DNA of 64,000 bases from NCBI RefSeq assembly GCF_900100535.1, contig NZ_FNDG01000003.1, forward strand, positions 186,001 to 250,000, given 5' to 3'. Positions 8,797 through 18,277 of this stretch are shown here, piece after piece. How positions within the stretch are numbered: the stretch's first letter is position 1; each line of letters starts with the position of its first letter. The notes under the pieces are model-generated. The model searched no databases, was not told the origin of the DNA, and was given only the letters and a program-made list of their open reading frames with translations. A program made the translations under genes and the position numbers. This DNA comes from Phytopseudomonas flavescens. GTDB lineage: Bacteria > Pseudomonadota > Gammaproteobacteria > Pseudomonadales > Pseudomonadaceae.

Positions 8797-9213
8797 CTAC
8801 GGCGCGGGATTGTCGTTGCGTGCGAGTCGCTCGGGCCGCGACCAGATCCACAGCGCGCCGCCGCTCATGCCCAGACCGGCGAAGATCAGCGATGGGGGAT
8901 GCGCTACCGTCAGCAGCATGATGCAGAAGGCGGTCAGCATGCTCAGACTTGCCACGACTTTGCTACGCCGGCCTATCACCCCGCCGTCCCGCCAGTTACG
9001 CAACAGCGGGCCGAACAGCCGGTGATTCTCCAGCCAGGCGTTCAGACGCGGCGAACTGCGCGAGGCGGCCCAGGCCGCCAGCAGGACGAACTCGGTGGTC
9101 GGCAAGCCGGGCACGATCACCCCCAGAGCAGCCATACCGATGCTCAGGTAGGCCAGCGCCAGCCACAGCCAGCGTGTCCAGCCACTTGCCAATACCCGTG
9201 GGGTATCAGGCAA
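8797..9213 (-). CDS. DUF454 (YbaN-type) inner-membrane protein
   Basis: A small membrane protein of the DUF454/YbaN family, about 138 residues, with three to four hydrophobic segments and the family core GVIVPGLPTTEFVLLAAWAA then SPRLNAWLENH...LLRNWRDGGVI. The frame is open much further upstream inside hemO, but family similarity begins only near 9213. I place the start at the TTG at 9211-9213, with GGAG 7 bases upstream and an 8-base overlap with the hemO stop. DUF454 genes often sit beside heme or iron uptake genes; the function is unknown, and coupling to heme oxygenase is suggested by the overlap. Confidence 0.75.
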   Translation of the reverse strand: MPDTPRVLASGWTRWLWLALAYLSIGMAALGVIVPGLPTTEFVLLAAWAASRSSPRLNAWLENHRLFGPLLRNWRDGGVIGRRSKVVASLSMLTAFCIMLLTVAHPPSLIFAGLGMSGGALWIWSRPERLARNDNPAP

Positions 9214-9799
9214 AACTGCGCTCCAAGTGAACGGTAAAGCGCTCGAACGCGGCGATCGCCGCCGCCTCTGCCTCACGCTCCTGTTCGGCGTCCAGCTCGA
9301 TCGCGTCCAGGGCCGCGACGAAGGTCTTCCAGCCCTGCGCCCTGCCGCCTTCCGGCTCGCCGAGGTGGCGCGCGCCAAAGGACTCGCTCAGGCCCAGGGC
9401 CGGCATACGCTTGAGCAGAAAGGCGGCACCTAGCTTGGAGCCCTCGGACACGAACAGCCAGGCCAGGGCGGCACCCAGCCCGAGGGATTGGCCGCGGATG
9501 ATGTCGTCGCCCTGGGGGATCGGCTGCTGCAGGTCGAGCAGATCCAGGCGCACCTGCTCGACCCGGCAACGTGCCGGCAAGTCGGCAACCAGGGCGCCCA
9601 GCGCCGGATCCTGGTACAGCTTTTCCAGGTCGTACTGGAACAGGTATTGAGCGGCGACGAAGCGGGCGAAGCGTTCGCGACTGGCGAACGGATCATGGCT
9701 CTTCACCAGGGCGTCGAGCCGGCTGTGTGGTTCGTGCGTCAGCTGGTTGAGGCGCTGCGAACGCAGTGGACGGGACAGTCCTGCGGGTTGGGCGGTCAT
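9206..9799 (-). CDS. hemO: Bacterial heme oxygenase HemO/PigA
   Basis: Cytoplasmic heme oxygenase, 197 residues, which opens heme to biliverdin, CO and Fe2+. It aligns along its length with P. aeruginosa PigA/HemO from memory of that family: LRSQRLNQLTHEPHSRLDALVKS near the N-terminus with the proximal heme ligand at His25, RFVAAQYLFQYDLE, then WLFVSEGSKLGAAFL and ARHLGEPEGGRAQGWK. It follows hasF on the same strand after a 110-base gap, so here heme breakdown is genetically linked to the hemophore export operon, whereas in P. aeruginosa the two loci are separate. Confidence 0.92.
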   Translation of the reverse strand: MTAQPAGLSRPLRSQRLNQLTHEPHSRLDALVKSHDPFASRERFARFVAAQYLFQYDLEKLYQDPALGALVADLPARCRVEQVRLDLLDLQQPIPQGDDIIRGQSLGLGAALAWLFVSEGSKLGAAFLLKRMPALGLSESFGARHLGEPEGGRAQGWKTFVAALDAIELDAEQEREAEAAAIAAFERFTVHLERSFA

Positions 9800-9909
9800 G
9801 GGTATCTCCTTGTGCGGGCCTCCCGAGCGGTGCTCGGCCTTGTCTAGATAACTGACGACTCAGCAGGAAAAACTCGGTAAACACCGCCATTCGAGCGCCA
9901 GGCCAGCCG

Positions 9910-11268
9910 TCACGATCGGCCAGGGAAGTAGCGGTTCAAGTGGCGCAGGTCAGCCTCACCGAGCACCCCGGCCAGGTAGCGCACCTGCAACCAGGCCCGC
10001 AGGTAGCCATAGCGGGCTTCAGCCAGATCCCGCCGAGCGCTGTAGAGCTGCTGCTCGGCATCGAGTACATCGCGGTTGACCCGCTCGCCACCGGTCACGC
10101 TCTTGCGGGTAGCTTCGATCAACGCGCTGGCCGACTCGACCGCCAGTTCATAGGCGCGCACCTTGGCCGTGCTGCTCGCGCACAGGTTGAATTGCCGCCG
10201 CAGTTCGTTGAGTACCCCGTCGCGCTGGGCATCCAGTTCGTAGCGGGCCTGATCGTAGGATGCCGATGCCTGACGCCGCGCTGCCGACACACCGCCACCC
10301 GCGAACAACGGCACGCTGAGCTGGATGCCGATGCTGTCGGTGTCGTATTTCTGGTTGAAGGTGCTCTCCGAATCGGAACTGGTCTTGCGCGAGGTGGCGT
10401 ACAGGCCGAGTGTCGGCAAATGGCCGGCGCGCTGGCGCTCGACCTCCTGCTCGGCCACGGCAAGCCCATGGCGCTGGCTGGCCAGTTCGGCGTTATGGGC
10501 CATGGCCATGTCGCGCCAGCCTTCGAAGTGCGCCGGAGCCAGTGGCTCGGCACTGAAAGGGCCGCTCAGGGGCGTCAGTTGGCGCAGCTCGACCGGCTCG
10601 CCAAGGATCGCCTGCAGATCGCGCAACGCGGCATCCAGCGCATCCTGCGCCTCGATTTCCTGTGCGCGGGACAGGTCATGACGGGCCCGGGTTTCCAGCA
10701 GGTCGGTACGGGTGCCTTCGCCCGCTTCGAAGGTGCGCTGATTGAGTTGCAGTTGTTCGGCATAGGCCCGCCGCTGGGCGACTGCCAGTTCGATCTGCTC
10801 GCCGGCCAGCAATGCCTGGCTATACGCGTCGAACACCCGCACCACCAGTTCCTGGCCTCGACCGCGCAGGCGCTCGTCGGCCAGGGCCGCCTTGGCCACG
10901 CCCTGGCGGTACTCGGCCCAGGCGCCATAGTCGAACAACGGTTGCTGCAGGGTCAGCGCCGACGAGTAGCTGTCGTAGTCGCGGTCGGTTCGCACGTCGC
11001 CGGCCGTGACGTCGGATTCGTTGCGAGCCTTGCGGTAGCTGTACGAGAGGTTCGGCAGCAACCCGGCTCGCCCGATGGCCAGGTTCTCCACGCCGGCATC
11101 CCGTTCACGGGTGGCGGCACGGAAGGTCGGGTCATTGCGCAGGGCCAGGGCGTAGGCATCCATCACGCCGAATGCGAAGCTCGGCCCGGCGAGCAGCACA
11201 CCGAGCAGCAGCAGCCCGCACCTGAACACCGACGAGCGTGGACGCGCCGCTTGCTTCGACGACTTCAT
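9910..11268 (-). CDS. hasF: TolC-family outer-membrane protein of the hemophore type I secretion system
   Basis: Outer-membrane channel of the HasDEF type I exporter, 452 residues. It has a signal peptide of about 30 residues (LLLLGVLLAGPSFAF) and the two tandem TolC/OEP repeats, each with long Ala/Glu-rich helical stretches, e.g. EQIELAVAQRRAYAEQLQL and LYSARRDLAEARYGYLRAWL. Its ATG overlaps the hasE stop (ATGA), so it is coupled to the membrane fusion protein. It would form a trans-envelope conduit for HasA with HasD and HasE. Confidence 0.92.
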   Translation of the reverse strand: MKSSKQAARPRSSVFRCGLLLLGVLLAGPSFAFGVMDAYALALRNDPTFRAATRERDAGVENLAIGRAGLLPNLSYSYRKARNESDVTAGDVRTDRDYDSYSSALTLQQPLFDYGAWAEYRQGVAKAALADERLRGRGQELVVRVFDAYSQALLAGEQIELAVAQRRAYAEQLQLNQRTFEAGEGTRTDLLETRARHDLSRAQEIEAQDALDAALRDLQAILGEPVELRQLTPLSGPFSAEPLAPAHFEGWRDMAMAHNAELASQRHGLAVAEQEVERQRAGHLPTLGLYATSRKTSSDSESTFNQKYDTDSIGIQLSVPLFAGGGVSAARRQASASYDQARYELDAQRDGVLNELRRQFNLCASSTAKVRAYELAVESASALIEATRKSVTGGERVNRDVLDAEQQLYSARRDLAEARYGYLRAWLQVRYLAGVLGEADLRHLNRYFPGRS

Positions 11269-12593
11269 TCTTCCACCAGCGCCATATGGGTGCGATCGGT
11301 CAGCGGCTTGAACAGGTAGTTGAGCAACGAGCGCTCGCCCGTGCGCACGAAGGCCTCCACCGGCATGCCGGGACGGATCTGCTGGCCCTGCAACTGGCGC
11401 AAGCCGTCGTCGTCGACCTGCACACGCAGCCGGTAATAGGGCTGGTCAGTCTTGTCGTCCAGCAGTCGGTCGGCGGAGACCAGGGTCACCTTGCCATTGA
11501 CCCGCGGCGTGCGGCTCTGGTTGAAGGCGACGAACAGCAGCTCCACGTCCAGGCCAGGCTGCAGCTTGTCGATCAGTTCGACCGGGGCACGGGCATCGAC
11601 CAGCAACGGGGCGTCCTGCGGGACGATCTCCATCAGCATCTGCCCCGGAGAAATCACCCCACCCTCGGTGAACACCTCGAGTCCGACCACGGTACCGGCA
11701 GCCGGGGCGCGGACTTCGCTGTGGGCCAGCTCGAAGTCGGCGGCGCTCAGGCGACTGCCCAGTTCCTCGATCTTCAGGCGTGAATCGGCAAGCTGCTGAC
11801 GCACGTCCTGCTGATACTCCTCGCCCCGTTGGGCCGCACGCAGGCGCAGTTCGAGGATCTGCCGCTGGGTGCGGCCGATATTGCCGAGGTCTTCGGAGAT
11901 GTCGCCATTGAGCTGGGCGTACAGCCGCTCGTTTTCCAGCAGACGGTTGCGCGCCACGTAGCCTTCGCGCGCCAGCTCGCGCAGGCCCTGCAGTTGTGCC
12001 TGCATGCTGGTGCGCTGCTCGTCCTTGTGAGCCTTGGCGGCACGCAGGCCCTCGAGCACGGCCTGGCTGCCGGCGATGCTCTCCTGCAGGCCATCGAGTT
12101 CCAGGCGCAGCGCGGCCCGTCGGCTGGCGAACAACTGGCGTTGCAATGCCAGGGTCGAGTCGACCCGAGGATCGTCTTCGGCACCCATCGCGGCAGGAAA
12201 GGCGATCTCCGCCAGCCCGTCGCGTTCAGCCTCCAGGCGCGCGGTGCTGGCCACGGCCCCCAGGTGCTGGACGAACAACGCTTCACGCTGGGCACGGATC
12301 TGCGTGGCGTCCATGCGAATCAGCACCTGGCCGGCTTCGACCTGGTCACCGTCACGTACCAACAGGCGCTGCACCACACCACCCGAGGGGTGCTGCACGG
12401 CCTGGCGATTGCCGGCGACCACCACGTTGCCGCTGACCGCCACGCCCTTGTCCAGCGGAGCCAGGCCGGCCCAGAGCAGAAAGCCCCCGAACCCGACCGC
12501 CAGCAGCCAGCCTCCCATGCGCGAATAACGACGCTCGTCGAGAGGCAGTACATCGGCCAGTGCGGCCTCCCCCTTATGCACCGGCTTACCCAT
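11265..12593 (-). CDS. hasE: HlyD-family membrane fusion protein of the hemophore exporter
   Basis: Periplasmic adaptor of the type I secretion system, 442 residues. One membrane anchor lies at about 28-46 (GWLLAVGFGGFLLWAGLAP), then a lipoyl-like half motif (VQHPSGGVVQRLLVRDGDQV), a long alpha-helical hairpin (about 150-290) and the second barrel-sandwich half (VRAPAAGTVVGLEVFTEGGVISPGQ). The C-terminus has the PrtE/HlyD pattern GMPVEAFVRTGERSLLNYLFKPL. It overlaps hasD by one base and hasF by four. Confidence 0.93.
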   Translation of the reverse strand: MGKPVHKGEAALADVLPLDERRYSRMGGWLLAVGFGGFLLWAGLAPLDKGVAVSGNVVVAGNRQAVQHPSGGVVQRLLVRDGDQVEAGQVLIRMDATQIRAQREALFVQHLGAVASTARLEAERDGLAEIAFPAAMGAEDDPRVDSTLALQRQLFASRRAALRLELDGLQESIAGSQAVLEGLRAAKAHKDEQRTSMQAQLQGLRELAREGYVARNRLLENERLYAQLNGDISEDLGNIGRTQRQILELRLRAAQRGEEYQQDVRQQLADSRLKIEELGSRLSAADFELAHSEVRAPAAGTVVGLEVFTEGGVISPGQMLMEIVPQDAPLLVDARAPVELIDKLQPGLDVELLFVAFNQSRTPRVNGKVTLVSADRLLDDKTDQPYYRLRVQVDDDGLRQLQGQQIRPGMPVEAFVRTGERSLLNYLFKPLTDRTHMALVEE

Positions 12594-14350
12594 CAGGAGG
12601 CCACTCCCGGGCTGCTGTAGCTCATGCTGAACGAGGGAACCGGGCGTACGGCAGGTGCCGGAGACGCCTTGGCTTGCAGTTCCTGCAGCACCTGCTGCGC
12701 CGGGCCGAAGGCCTGCATCTGCCCGGCGCGCAGCACCAGCAACTTGTCGGTACTGGCCAGCAGCGAAGGCTTGTGGGCGATCAGCACCAGGGTGCGACCT
12801 TGCCGCTTGGCCTCGGCGATGGCGGCCAGCAGCGCCTGCTCGCCCGGTTCATCGAGGTTGGAGTTCGGCTCATCGAGCACGATCAGCGCCGGCAGGCCGT
12901 ACAACGCGCGGGCCAGGCCGATGCGTTGCTTCTGCCCACCCGACAACCCGATGCCGCCCTCGCCGAGGCAGGTGTCGTAGCCCTCGGCCAGTTGCAGGAT
13001 CAACTCATGCACCCCGGCCATCCGCGCAGCCGCCACGACGGTCTCCGGCTCCACCTCGGCGAAGCGGGCGATGTTCTCGGCAATGCTGCCGGCGAACAGT
13101 TGTACGTCCTGGGGCAGGTAGCCGATATGAGGCCCCAGGGACAGCCGATCCCACTGCTGCAGGTCGGCACCGTCCAGGCGCACCTTGCCGGTCTGCGGCG
13201 ACGTGACGCCCACCAGCAGACGGGCCAGGGACGACTTGCCCGAGCCTGAAGGGCCGATCACCCCCAGCACCTCACCCGCCTCCAGGGCAAAGCCGAGGTT
13301 CACCAGGCACGGGGTGCGCGTGCCGGGCGCGAAGGCACTGAGCTGTTCGACCCGTAGCGCACCTCTGGGCGCTGGCAGTGGCATGCCAGCCTCGCGCGGT
13401 GGGTGCGCCTGCAGCAGTGCGGACAGCCGCTCATAGGCCAGCCGCGCGTTGCTCCACTGGCGCCAGACCCCGAGCACCTGGTCGATGGGCGCCAGCACCC
13501 GACCCATGAGGATGGAACCGGCGATCATCATGCCGGGCGTGATCAGCCCATCCAGCGCCAGCCAGGCGCCAAGGCCGAGCACCAGCGATTGCAGGGCCAG
13601 CCGAACGTACTTCGACCAGGCGCTGAACACGGCGGTCTTTTCGCTGGCGAGATTCTGCTGGCCGAGGAAACCGGCATGTTGAGCGAACCAGCGCTGGCGC
13701 AGCGCTGCGAGCATGCCCATGGACTCGATGGCCTCGGCCTGGCGCAAGTGGCCAGCGGCCTGCTGGTTGGCGGCGATGGACAGCCGCGCCGCTTCACCCA
13801 GGGGCGCGCGAGTCAGGCGCTGGTTGAGCCAGGCCAGCGCCACCAGTGCCAGGGCGCCACCCAGTGCCAACAAACCGAGCCAGGGGCTGAACAGAAAGAT
13901 CACCCCGAGGTAGACGGGAAACCAGGGGGCGTCGAAGAAGGCGAACAGTGCGTTGCCGGTGGCGAACTGACGCAGGCTGGTGAGATCGCTCAGGGCCTGG
14001 GCCGATGTCTGCCGGCCATTGCGCAGGTTGGCGTCGAAGGTCGCCTCGAACACTCGCGCATTGAGGCGCATGTCCATCTGCGTACCGAGACGGATCACCA
14101 GCAGGCTGCGGATCCACTCCAGCGCCCCGGCGAACACGAACAGCCCCACCACGATGAGGGTCAGCATCAACAGGGTCATGGCATTGCCGGAGGCCAGCAC
14201 GCGGTCGTAGACCTGCAGCATGTAGAGCGCAGGCGCCAGCATCAGCAGGTTGATCACCGCGGAGAACAGGCCGACGTGGATCAGCCCTGAGCGGCAGGCT
14301 CGCAGGGCCTGAAGTATCTCGTGGCTAGCCGCAGGAACGGGCGCGCGCAT
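12593..14350 (-). CDS. hasD: Type I secretion ABC exporter (hemophore), ATPase/permease
   Basis: Fused membrane and ATPase protein of the HasA exporter, 585 residues, PrtD/HasD type. The N-terminal half (about 20-310) holds six membrane helices; the ATPase has Walker A GPSGSGKS at 366-373, signature LSGGQ at 469-473 and Walker B LIVLDEP at 489-495. There is no peptidase C39 domain, which agrees with a substrate that carries an uncleaved C-terminal signal. AAGGAG stands before the ATG. It lies 186 bases downstream of hasA, across two hairpins. Confidence 0.94.
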   Translation of the reverse strand: MRAPVPAASHEILQALRACRSGLIHVGLFSAVINLLMLAPALYMLQVYDRVLASGNAMTLLMLTLIVVGLFVFAGALEWIRSLLVIRLGTQMDMRLNARVFEATFDANLRNGRQTSAQALSDLTSLRQFATGNALFAFFDAPWFPVYLGVIFLFSPWLGLLALGGALALVALAWLNQRLTRAPLGEAARLSIAANQQAAGHLRQAEAIESMGMLAALRQRWFAQHAGFLGQQNLASEKTAVFSAWSKYVRLALQSLVLGLGAWLALDGLITPGMMIAGSILMGRVLAPIDQVLGVWRQWSNARLAYERLSALLQAHPPREAGMPLPAPRGALRVEQLSAFAPGTRTPCLVNLGFALEAGEVLGVIGPSGSGKSSLARLLVGVTSPQTGKVRLDGADLQQWDRLSLGPHIGYLPQDVQLFAGSIAENIARFAEVEPETVVAAARMAGVHELILQLAEGYDTCLGEGGIGLSGGQKQRIGLARALYGLPALIVLDEPNSNLDEPGEQALLAAIAEAKRQGRTLVLIAHKPSLLASTDKLLVLRAGQMQAFGPAQQVLQELQAKASPAPAVRPVPSFSMSYSSPGVAS

Positions 14351-14442
14351 GTGGAGCTCCTTGGCGCAATGCCAGGCGCGGAGCGACTGGCGGCGTCTAC
14401 CCGGGCCATTGACGACGGCCGGGGCGACACCCAGAATTCGTG

Positions 14443-14484
14443 GCCGTCACGGCCTGGGCCTTGGAAAACACGGGCCGTGACGGC
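14443..14484 (-). other. Intercistronic stem-loop, hasA-hasD gap (distal)
   Basis: Perfect 12-bp inverted repeat GCCGTCACGGCC (14443-14454) and GGCCGTGACGGC (14473-14484) around an 18-base loop. No T run follows in the direction of transcription, so it is more likely a partial attenuator or an RNA-stabilising hairpin than a full terminator. Confidence 0.6.
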
Positions 14485-14492
14485 GTTACCAG

Positions 14493-14520
14493 AGCGAACG
14501 GGATGACACATCCGTTCGCT
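14493..14520 (-). other. Intercistronic stem-loop just after hasA
   Basis: Arms AGCGAACGGGATG (14493-14505) and CATCCGTTCGCT (14509-14520) pair with one bulged G and a 3-base loop. It begins 16 bases after the hasA stop. Such hairpins behind the secreted-protein gene would let hasA be expressed above hasDEF. Confidence 0.65.
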
Positions 14521-14536
14521 TTTCATTGCCCAACCA

Positions 14537-15103
14537 TCAGGCCGCCAGCAGCAGCTCGGACTCGCTGAACGAAGACGAACCCGTGGTGGTGATGATGTCG
14601 TCGCTCAGGCCGGCAGCATCCAGCACGGCCAGCAGGCCGCCATCGTTCGGGGTACCGGCACTGTCGGTGGCGCCTTCGACCGAGCCGTTCATCAGGCCCC
14701 AGATCACGTCATGCACGGCATTGTCGCGACCTTCCGCGGCCGTCGCGGTCAGCGGCGTGGTGCCGAAGTCGAAGGTGATCAGCGGGGTGGAAACGGTACC
14801 GTCGGCGTTCAGGCCGCCACCCAGGGTCACCTGCTGCAGGGTGCCGTACAGGGCATGGGAGCTGAAGTTGTAGGTCAGGCTACCAACCGCCGAGAACGAA
14901 AAGTTGCCGTCGTTGAGCGACATCGCGTAGGTGTCGCCGGACAGGCCGGAGGCCACGCCGTTGGTGTAGAAACCGCCGGTGTTGGCGGGGTGCTCGCCGG
15001 CGACGCCGTCTTGTTGATAGACCAGAAGAAGATCTTCCAGCGTTCCACCCGAGGTGAAACCGACAGGGAAGTTTTCGGCCTCGTAGCTGTAGGAAATTGC
15101 CAT
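14537..15103 (-). CDS. hasA: Heme acquisition hemophore HasA (compact variant)
   Basis: Secreted heme-binding protein, 188 residues, with no N-terminal signal and a C-terminus ending LLLAA, as expected for type I export. Family landmarks are NTGGF at 41-45, Tyr78 and His83 in LTYNFSSHALYG (the Tyr ligand and its partner His), and GRDNAVHDVIWGLMNG. The His-loop region is shortened: the only histidine, His38, is 7 residues before the GGF phenylalanine instead of 13 as in Serratia HasA, and the Tyr-to-His spacing is also 3 residues shorter. The ATG at 15103 has AAGGAG upstream; the upstream in-frame start at 15130 is not used. Confidence 0.9.
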   Translation of the reverse strand: MAISYSYEAENFPVGFTSGGTLEDLLLVYQQDGVAGEHPANTGGFYTNGVASGLSGDTYAMSLNDGNFSFSAVGSLTYNFSSHALYGTLQQVTLGGGLNADGTVSTPLITFDFGTTPLTATAAEGRDNAVHDVIWGLMNGSVEGATDSAGTPNDGGLLAVLDAAGLSDDIITTTGSSSFSESELLLAA

Positions 15104-15164
15104 CTTTCTTTCTCCTTGCTTGGCGATCATTTCGCCGGTTGGTTGGCACCTCTCGGTACCGCTT

Positions 15165-15215
15165 CGCGCACCGTTCCCGGTGTGCGTCCATTGGGGCCGT
15201 CACAGGCGACGCCCC
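15165..15215 (-). other. Two stem-loops in the hasR-hasA gap
   Basis: One hairpin pairs 15165-15173 with 15178-15186 (nine base pairs, one mismatch, 4-base loop). A second pairs 15193-15201 with 15208-15215 (eight pairs, one bulge, 6-base loop) right after the hasR stop. Neither has a T run. They may set the ratio of hasR to hasA mRNA. Confidence 0.45.
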
Positions 15216-15218
15216 CAC

Positions 15219-18218
15219 TCAGAACTGCAGCTCGAAGCCCCCCATCACGGTGCGGCCCGGCCCGTAGGACTTGGTGAAGATGTCGGAGTAACCGCTGACA
15301 TAACTGCGGTCGCGGATGTTCTCGACGGTGGCGCGCAGCAGCAGGTTGCGGCTGACCCGATAGCTGGCGAACAAATCCCAGGTGGTGTAGCTGGGCCACA
15401 GGTCATAGCTCCAGTCTTCCGGGCCGCCAGCGGCGCTGTAGTTGAGGCGCGCGCCGAGTTCCAGGCTCTCGTTGAACCAGCGGGTTCCCACCACCCAGCT
15501 GCCCCGGTCCATGGGCAGGTTGCGCGCACTGTTCATGCCGTAGACGTCGCCGTCACAGTTCTCCAGGGCGTCCAGGTATGCCTCGTAGGAGTCGTAGCCC
15601 GCGGCGATGGCGGCGTTGTGGAAATCCGAGTAGGTGCCGTCTTCAAGCGGCATGTCTTCGCGAATGTTGGCACTGCCCAGGGGATAGACCTTCTGGCAGA
15701 TGTCGTTGTCGCCGCCCAGCACGTGGGTGTAATTGATGCCCGTGTACCAGCGCCGCGCGTCGTAATCGAATTCGAACTCGATGCCACGGAAGTTCATCGG
15801 CACCTGGTTGTTGACGAACATGGTATTGCCCAGGCCGCCCGTTCGGCCCGGCAGGGTGTTGACGATGGAGGTGATGAGGTAGTTGTCGACCCGGGTGTCG
15901 TAGTAGGCGACCTTGGCCTGGAAGCGATCGCCTGGCGACACCAGGCCGAGGGCACTGACGTTGAAACCCAGTTCCCAACTGCGCGAGGTTTCCGGATCGG
16001 CGTAGGTGTTCGGGTACATGCGTGCGAAGGGATCGCCCGGGTGAGAGCCCTCCATCAGCGACTCGGTCAGCGTTGGCGGGCGCCAGGACTCCCCCCAGTT
16101 GGCGAACAGCTCCAGCCAGCCCGTCGGTCGGTAGGCGGCTGAAAGCGTCGGCAACAGCTTGGTGATGCTTTCGTCGACGTCGTAGTCGTACATCCCCGGA
16201 TTGGAGAGCCACTGCGGTGCGTAGTTACCGCTGGTGTAGAAGTTGGAGACGGAGGTCGGATCCGCCAACGCTGCCTCCAGTGACGGGATCGAGTTGCAAG
16301 CCACGCGCCGGGCTCTCTCGCTGAGAGTTAGGTCTGCACAGTTGTTTCTCGCATTGATCAGGGAGGTGGTGTTGCGACTGATGAAACGCTCCAGCCTGGT
16401 CTGGTAGGTCCACTCGGTGCCCGGCACCTGGGTCTTGCCCTTGAGGTGGTAGTAGTCGTAACGCAGGCCGGCCGACAGGGTGATCGCGTCGGTCTCGTAG
16501 GTCAGGTTGCCGAAAGCGCTGGCGATGCTGCGCTTGCCATTGGGGTTCAACGTGTTCGACGACGAGGTGAAAGCTTCGCCCTGATAGTCGCTGCTGCTCT
16601 TCGAGGTGCCCTTGTCGAGGAAATACTCCAGGCCATGGTTGAAACTGAAGCCTTCCTGGCCTGCGATGGCGAAGCGAGCTGTGTTGTCGAGCTTGAAACC
16701 GTAGGTGTCGATGCGCGTGTGCGTCTCGTTGCCCAGGCCGGCTTCGCACTCTTGCGTCCAGGAGTCCGGAATCGGATTCTGCCGGCAGAAACCCAGGCGC
16801 CAGGCCGTCTCGGTCATGTCCACCCCACCGGTGACGATGGGCCGGCCGGCAGCGGTATAACGTTCGTTGCGGGTGGTGACGTAGTACAGCTTGGCGTTGA
16901 GATCGATCCAGGGCGAATCGGGCGTGAAGGTGTAGTCCAGGCCGAAGGACTGCGAGCGCGCACTGGCGTCGCCGAACTTGGCCCAGGCCTCGTCGCCGTC
17001 GATGGCCGAGCCATCCACCGCGTTGGCCACACGGCGATCGGAAACGTTGTTGTAGCTGAGCTCGGTGCCCACATAGGTGAACTGCAGGGCCTGCTCGGGG
17101 GTGAGTTTCAGGCGTCCCTTGAACAGTTCGGAATCCTGCTCCTGGTCGGAAAACTTGATGCGGTCGACGACCTGGGTGACCCCCTCCCTGCCATCCTGAA
17201 CGCCAGCGGTGAGGAAATCGAAATTCTCCCGGCGCGAACCTGGCGCATAGTCGCCGAAGCTGCGTCGGCTGCGGGCGGCGAGCAATTCCCAACGATCACC
17301 GAAACGCCCGGCCACTGCCGCACTGCCGATGAAGTTGACGCCATTGGCGTAGCCACCGAGGCCGGTCATGCCGCGCAGGCGTGCGCCCTGATCCTGGCCC
17401 GGCAGGAGGATGTCGTCGACGTTCAGCGTGCCGAAGTTGGCGCTGCCGGCGATGGAGGTCGCGCCGGTGACGTCGGAGCGCGGCCCCTTCTCGATCACCA
17501 CGCTGCTGATCAGCTCGGAGTCGACGTACAACTGGCCATTGCGCTGCTGGTGGCCGTTCTCGTTGAAGTTCTGGCGCATGCCATCGATCATGGTGTTGAC
17601 CCGACCGAAGTCCTGCATGCCACGGATATTCACCGACAGGCCGGGATCCTGGGCACTGACCGCGCTGTAGACGCCAGGGGTCTCGACCAGCATGTCGGCG
17701 GCGTGCCGCGGCGGGTTGCGATCGAGTTGCTCGCGGGTGATCACGCTGACCGAACGGGGAGCCTGGTAGATCCACTCGTTGCGGGCATCGCGGGTCGACT
17801 CGATGGTGGTGGCGTCGATCTGCAGCGTGCCGCCGACCTCGGTCAGCCGTTCCACGTTCACCCGTCGTTCCCCGGTGAAGCTGTAGCTCACCGGCAAACC
17901 GCCGAGCAGCAGGCTCAACCCCTGCTGTGCAGAATGCTGGCCTTTCAGTTCACGGCTTTGCAGGCCGGCCAGCTTGCCACTGTCGAAGAACACCTGCACC
18001 CCGGCCTGCTCGGCGAAGGCGATCACGGCGCTCCCCAGGGGCTGTGCGGGAATATCGAAATTGACCTGCTCGGTGGTGGCACCCGCTGGCGCCACATTGC
18101 TGGTGGCCTCCTGTGCCCTGGCCACCAGGCTGAAAGCGAGTGTCGCGCCGACCACCAGACTGCCGGCCAGGCGTACCGAGCAACGCGCTCGCGTTGCCCT
18201 GGCTACTTGATGACTCAT
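15219..18218 (-). CDS. hasR: TonB-dependent hemophore/heme receptor HasR
   Basis: Outer-membrane receptor that accepts heme and HasA-heme, 999 residues. A signal peptide of about 35 residues is followed by an STN signalling domain at about 52-118 (NFDIPAQPLGSAVIAFAEQAG), then the plug (from about 150, with VSVITREQLDR and NIRGMQDFGRV) and a 22-strand barrel ending in the aromatic GGFELQF. The STN domain makes it a transducer that signals to the anti-sigma factor HasS. It precedes hasA by 115 bases and has a strong Fur box upstream. The size fits HasR (larger than HemR/PhuR-type receptors). Confidence 0.94.
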   Translation of the reverse strand: MSHQVARATRARCSVRLAGSLVVGATLAFSLVARAQEATSNVAPAGATTEQVNFDIPAQPLGSAVIAFAEQAGVQVFFDSGKLAGLQSRELKGQHSAQQGLSLLLGGLPVSYSFTGERRVNVERLTEVGGTLQIDATTIESTRDARNEWIYQAPRSVSVITREQLDRNPPRHAADMLVETPGVYSAVSAQDPGLSVNIRGMQDFGRVNTMIDGMRQNFNENGHQQRNGQLYVDSELISSVVIEKGPRSDVTGATSIAGSANFGTLNVDDILLPGQDQGARLRGMTGLGGYANGVNFIGSAAVAGRFGDRWELLAARSRRSFGDYAPGSRRENFDFLTAGVQDGREGVTQVVDRIKFSDQEQDSELFKGRLKLTPEQALQFTYVGTELSYNNVSDRRVANAVDGSAIDGDEAWAKFGDASARSQSFGLDYTFTPDSPWIDLNAKLYYVTTRNERYTAAGRPIVTGGVDMTETAWRLGFCRQNPIPDSWTQECEAGLGNETHTRIDTYGFKLDNTARFAIAGQEGFSFNHGLEYFLDKGTSKSSSDYQGEAFTSSSNTLNPNGKRSIASAFGNLTYETDAITLSAGLRYDYYHLKGKTQVPGTEWTYQTRLERFISRNTTSLINARNNCADLTLSERARRVACNSIPSLEAALADPTSVSNFYTSGNYAPQWLSNPGMYDYDVDESITKLLPTLSAAYRPTGWLELFANWGESWRPPTLTESLMEGSHPGDPFARMYPNTYADPETSRSWELGFNVSALGLVSPGDRFQAKVAYYDTRVDNYLITSIVNTLPGRTGGLGNTMFVNNQVPMNFRGIEFEFDYDARRWYTGINYTHVLGGDNDICQKVYPLGSANIREDMPLEDGTYSDFHNAAIAAGYDSYEAYLDALENCDGDVYGMNSARNLPMDRGSWVVGTRWFNESLELGARLNYSAAGGPEDWSYDLWPSYTTWDLFASYRVSRNLLLRATVENIRDRSYVSGYSDIFTKSYGPGRTVMGGFELQF

Positions 18219-18258
18219 TCCCCAGCTCCCATTTACCTTGCTTGTTGCATGCCTTTTC

Positions 18259-18277
18259 AGTAATGAAAATCACTATC
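18259..18277 (-). promoter_or_regulatory. Fur box upstream of hasR
   Basis: AGTAATGAAAATCACTATC matches the 19-base Fur consensus (GATAATGATAATCATTATC) at 15 positions by my count. It lies 40 bases before the hasR start, so iron-loaded Fur would repress hasRADEF. Confidence 0.85.

Noticed and set aside
16446..18263. A 605-codon open frame on the plus strand
   Set aside because: It is antisense to hasR, which has signal peptide, STN domain, plug and barrel; the opposite frame has no such features.
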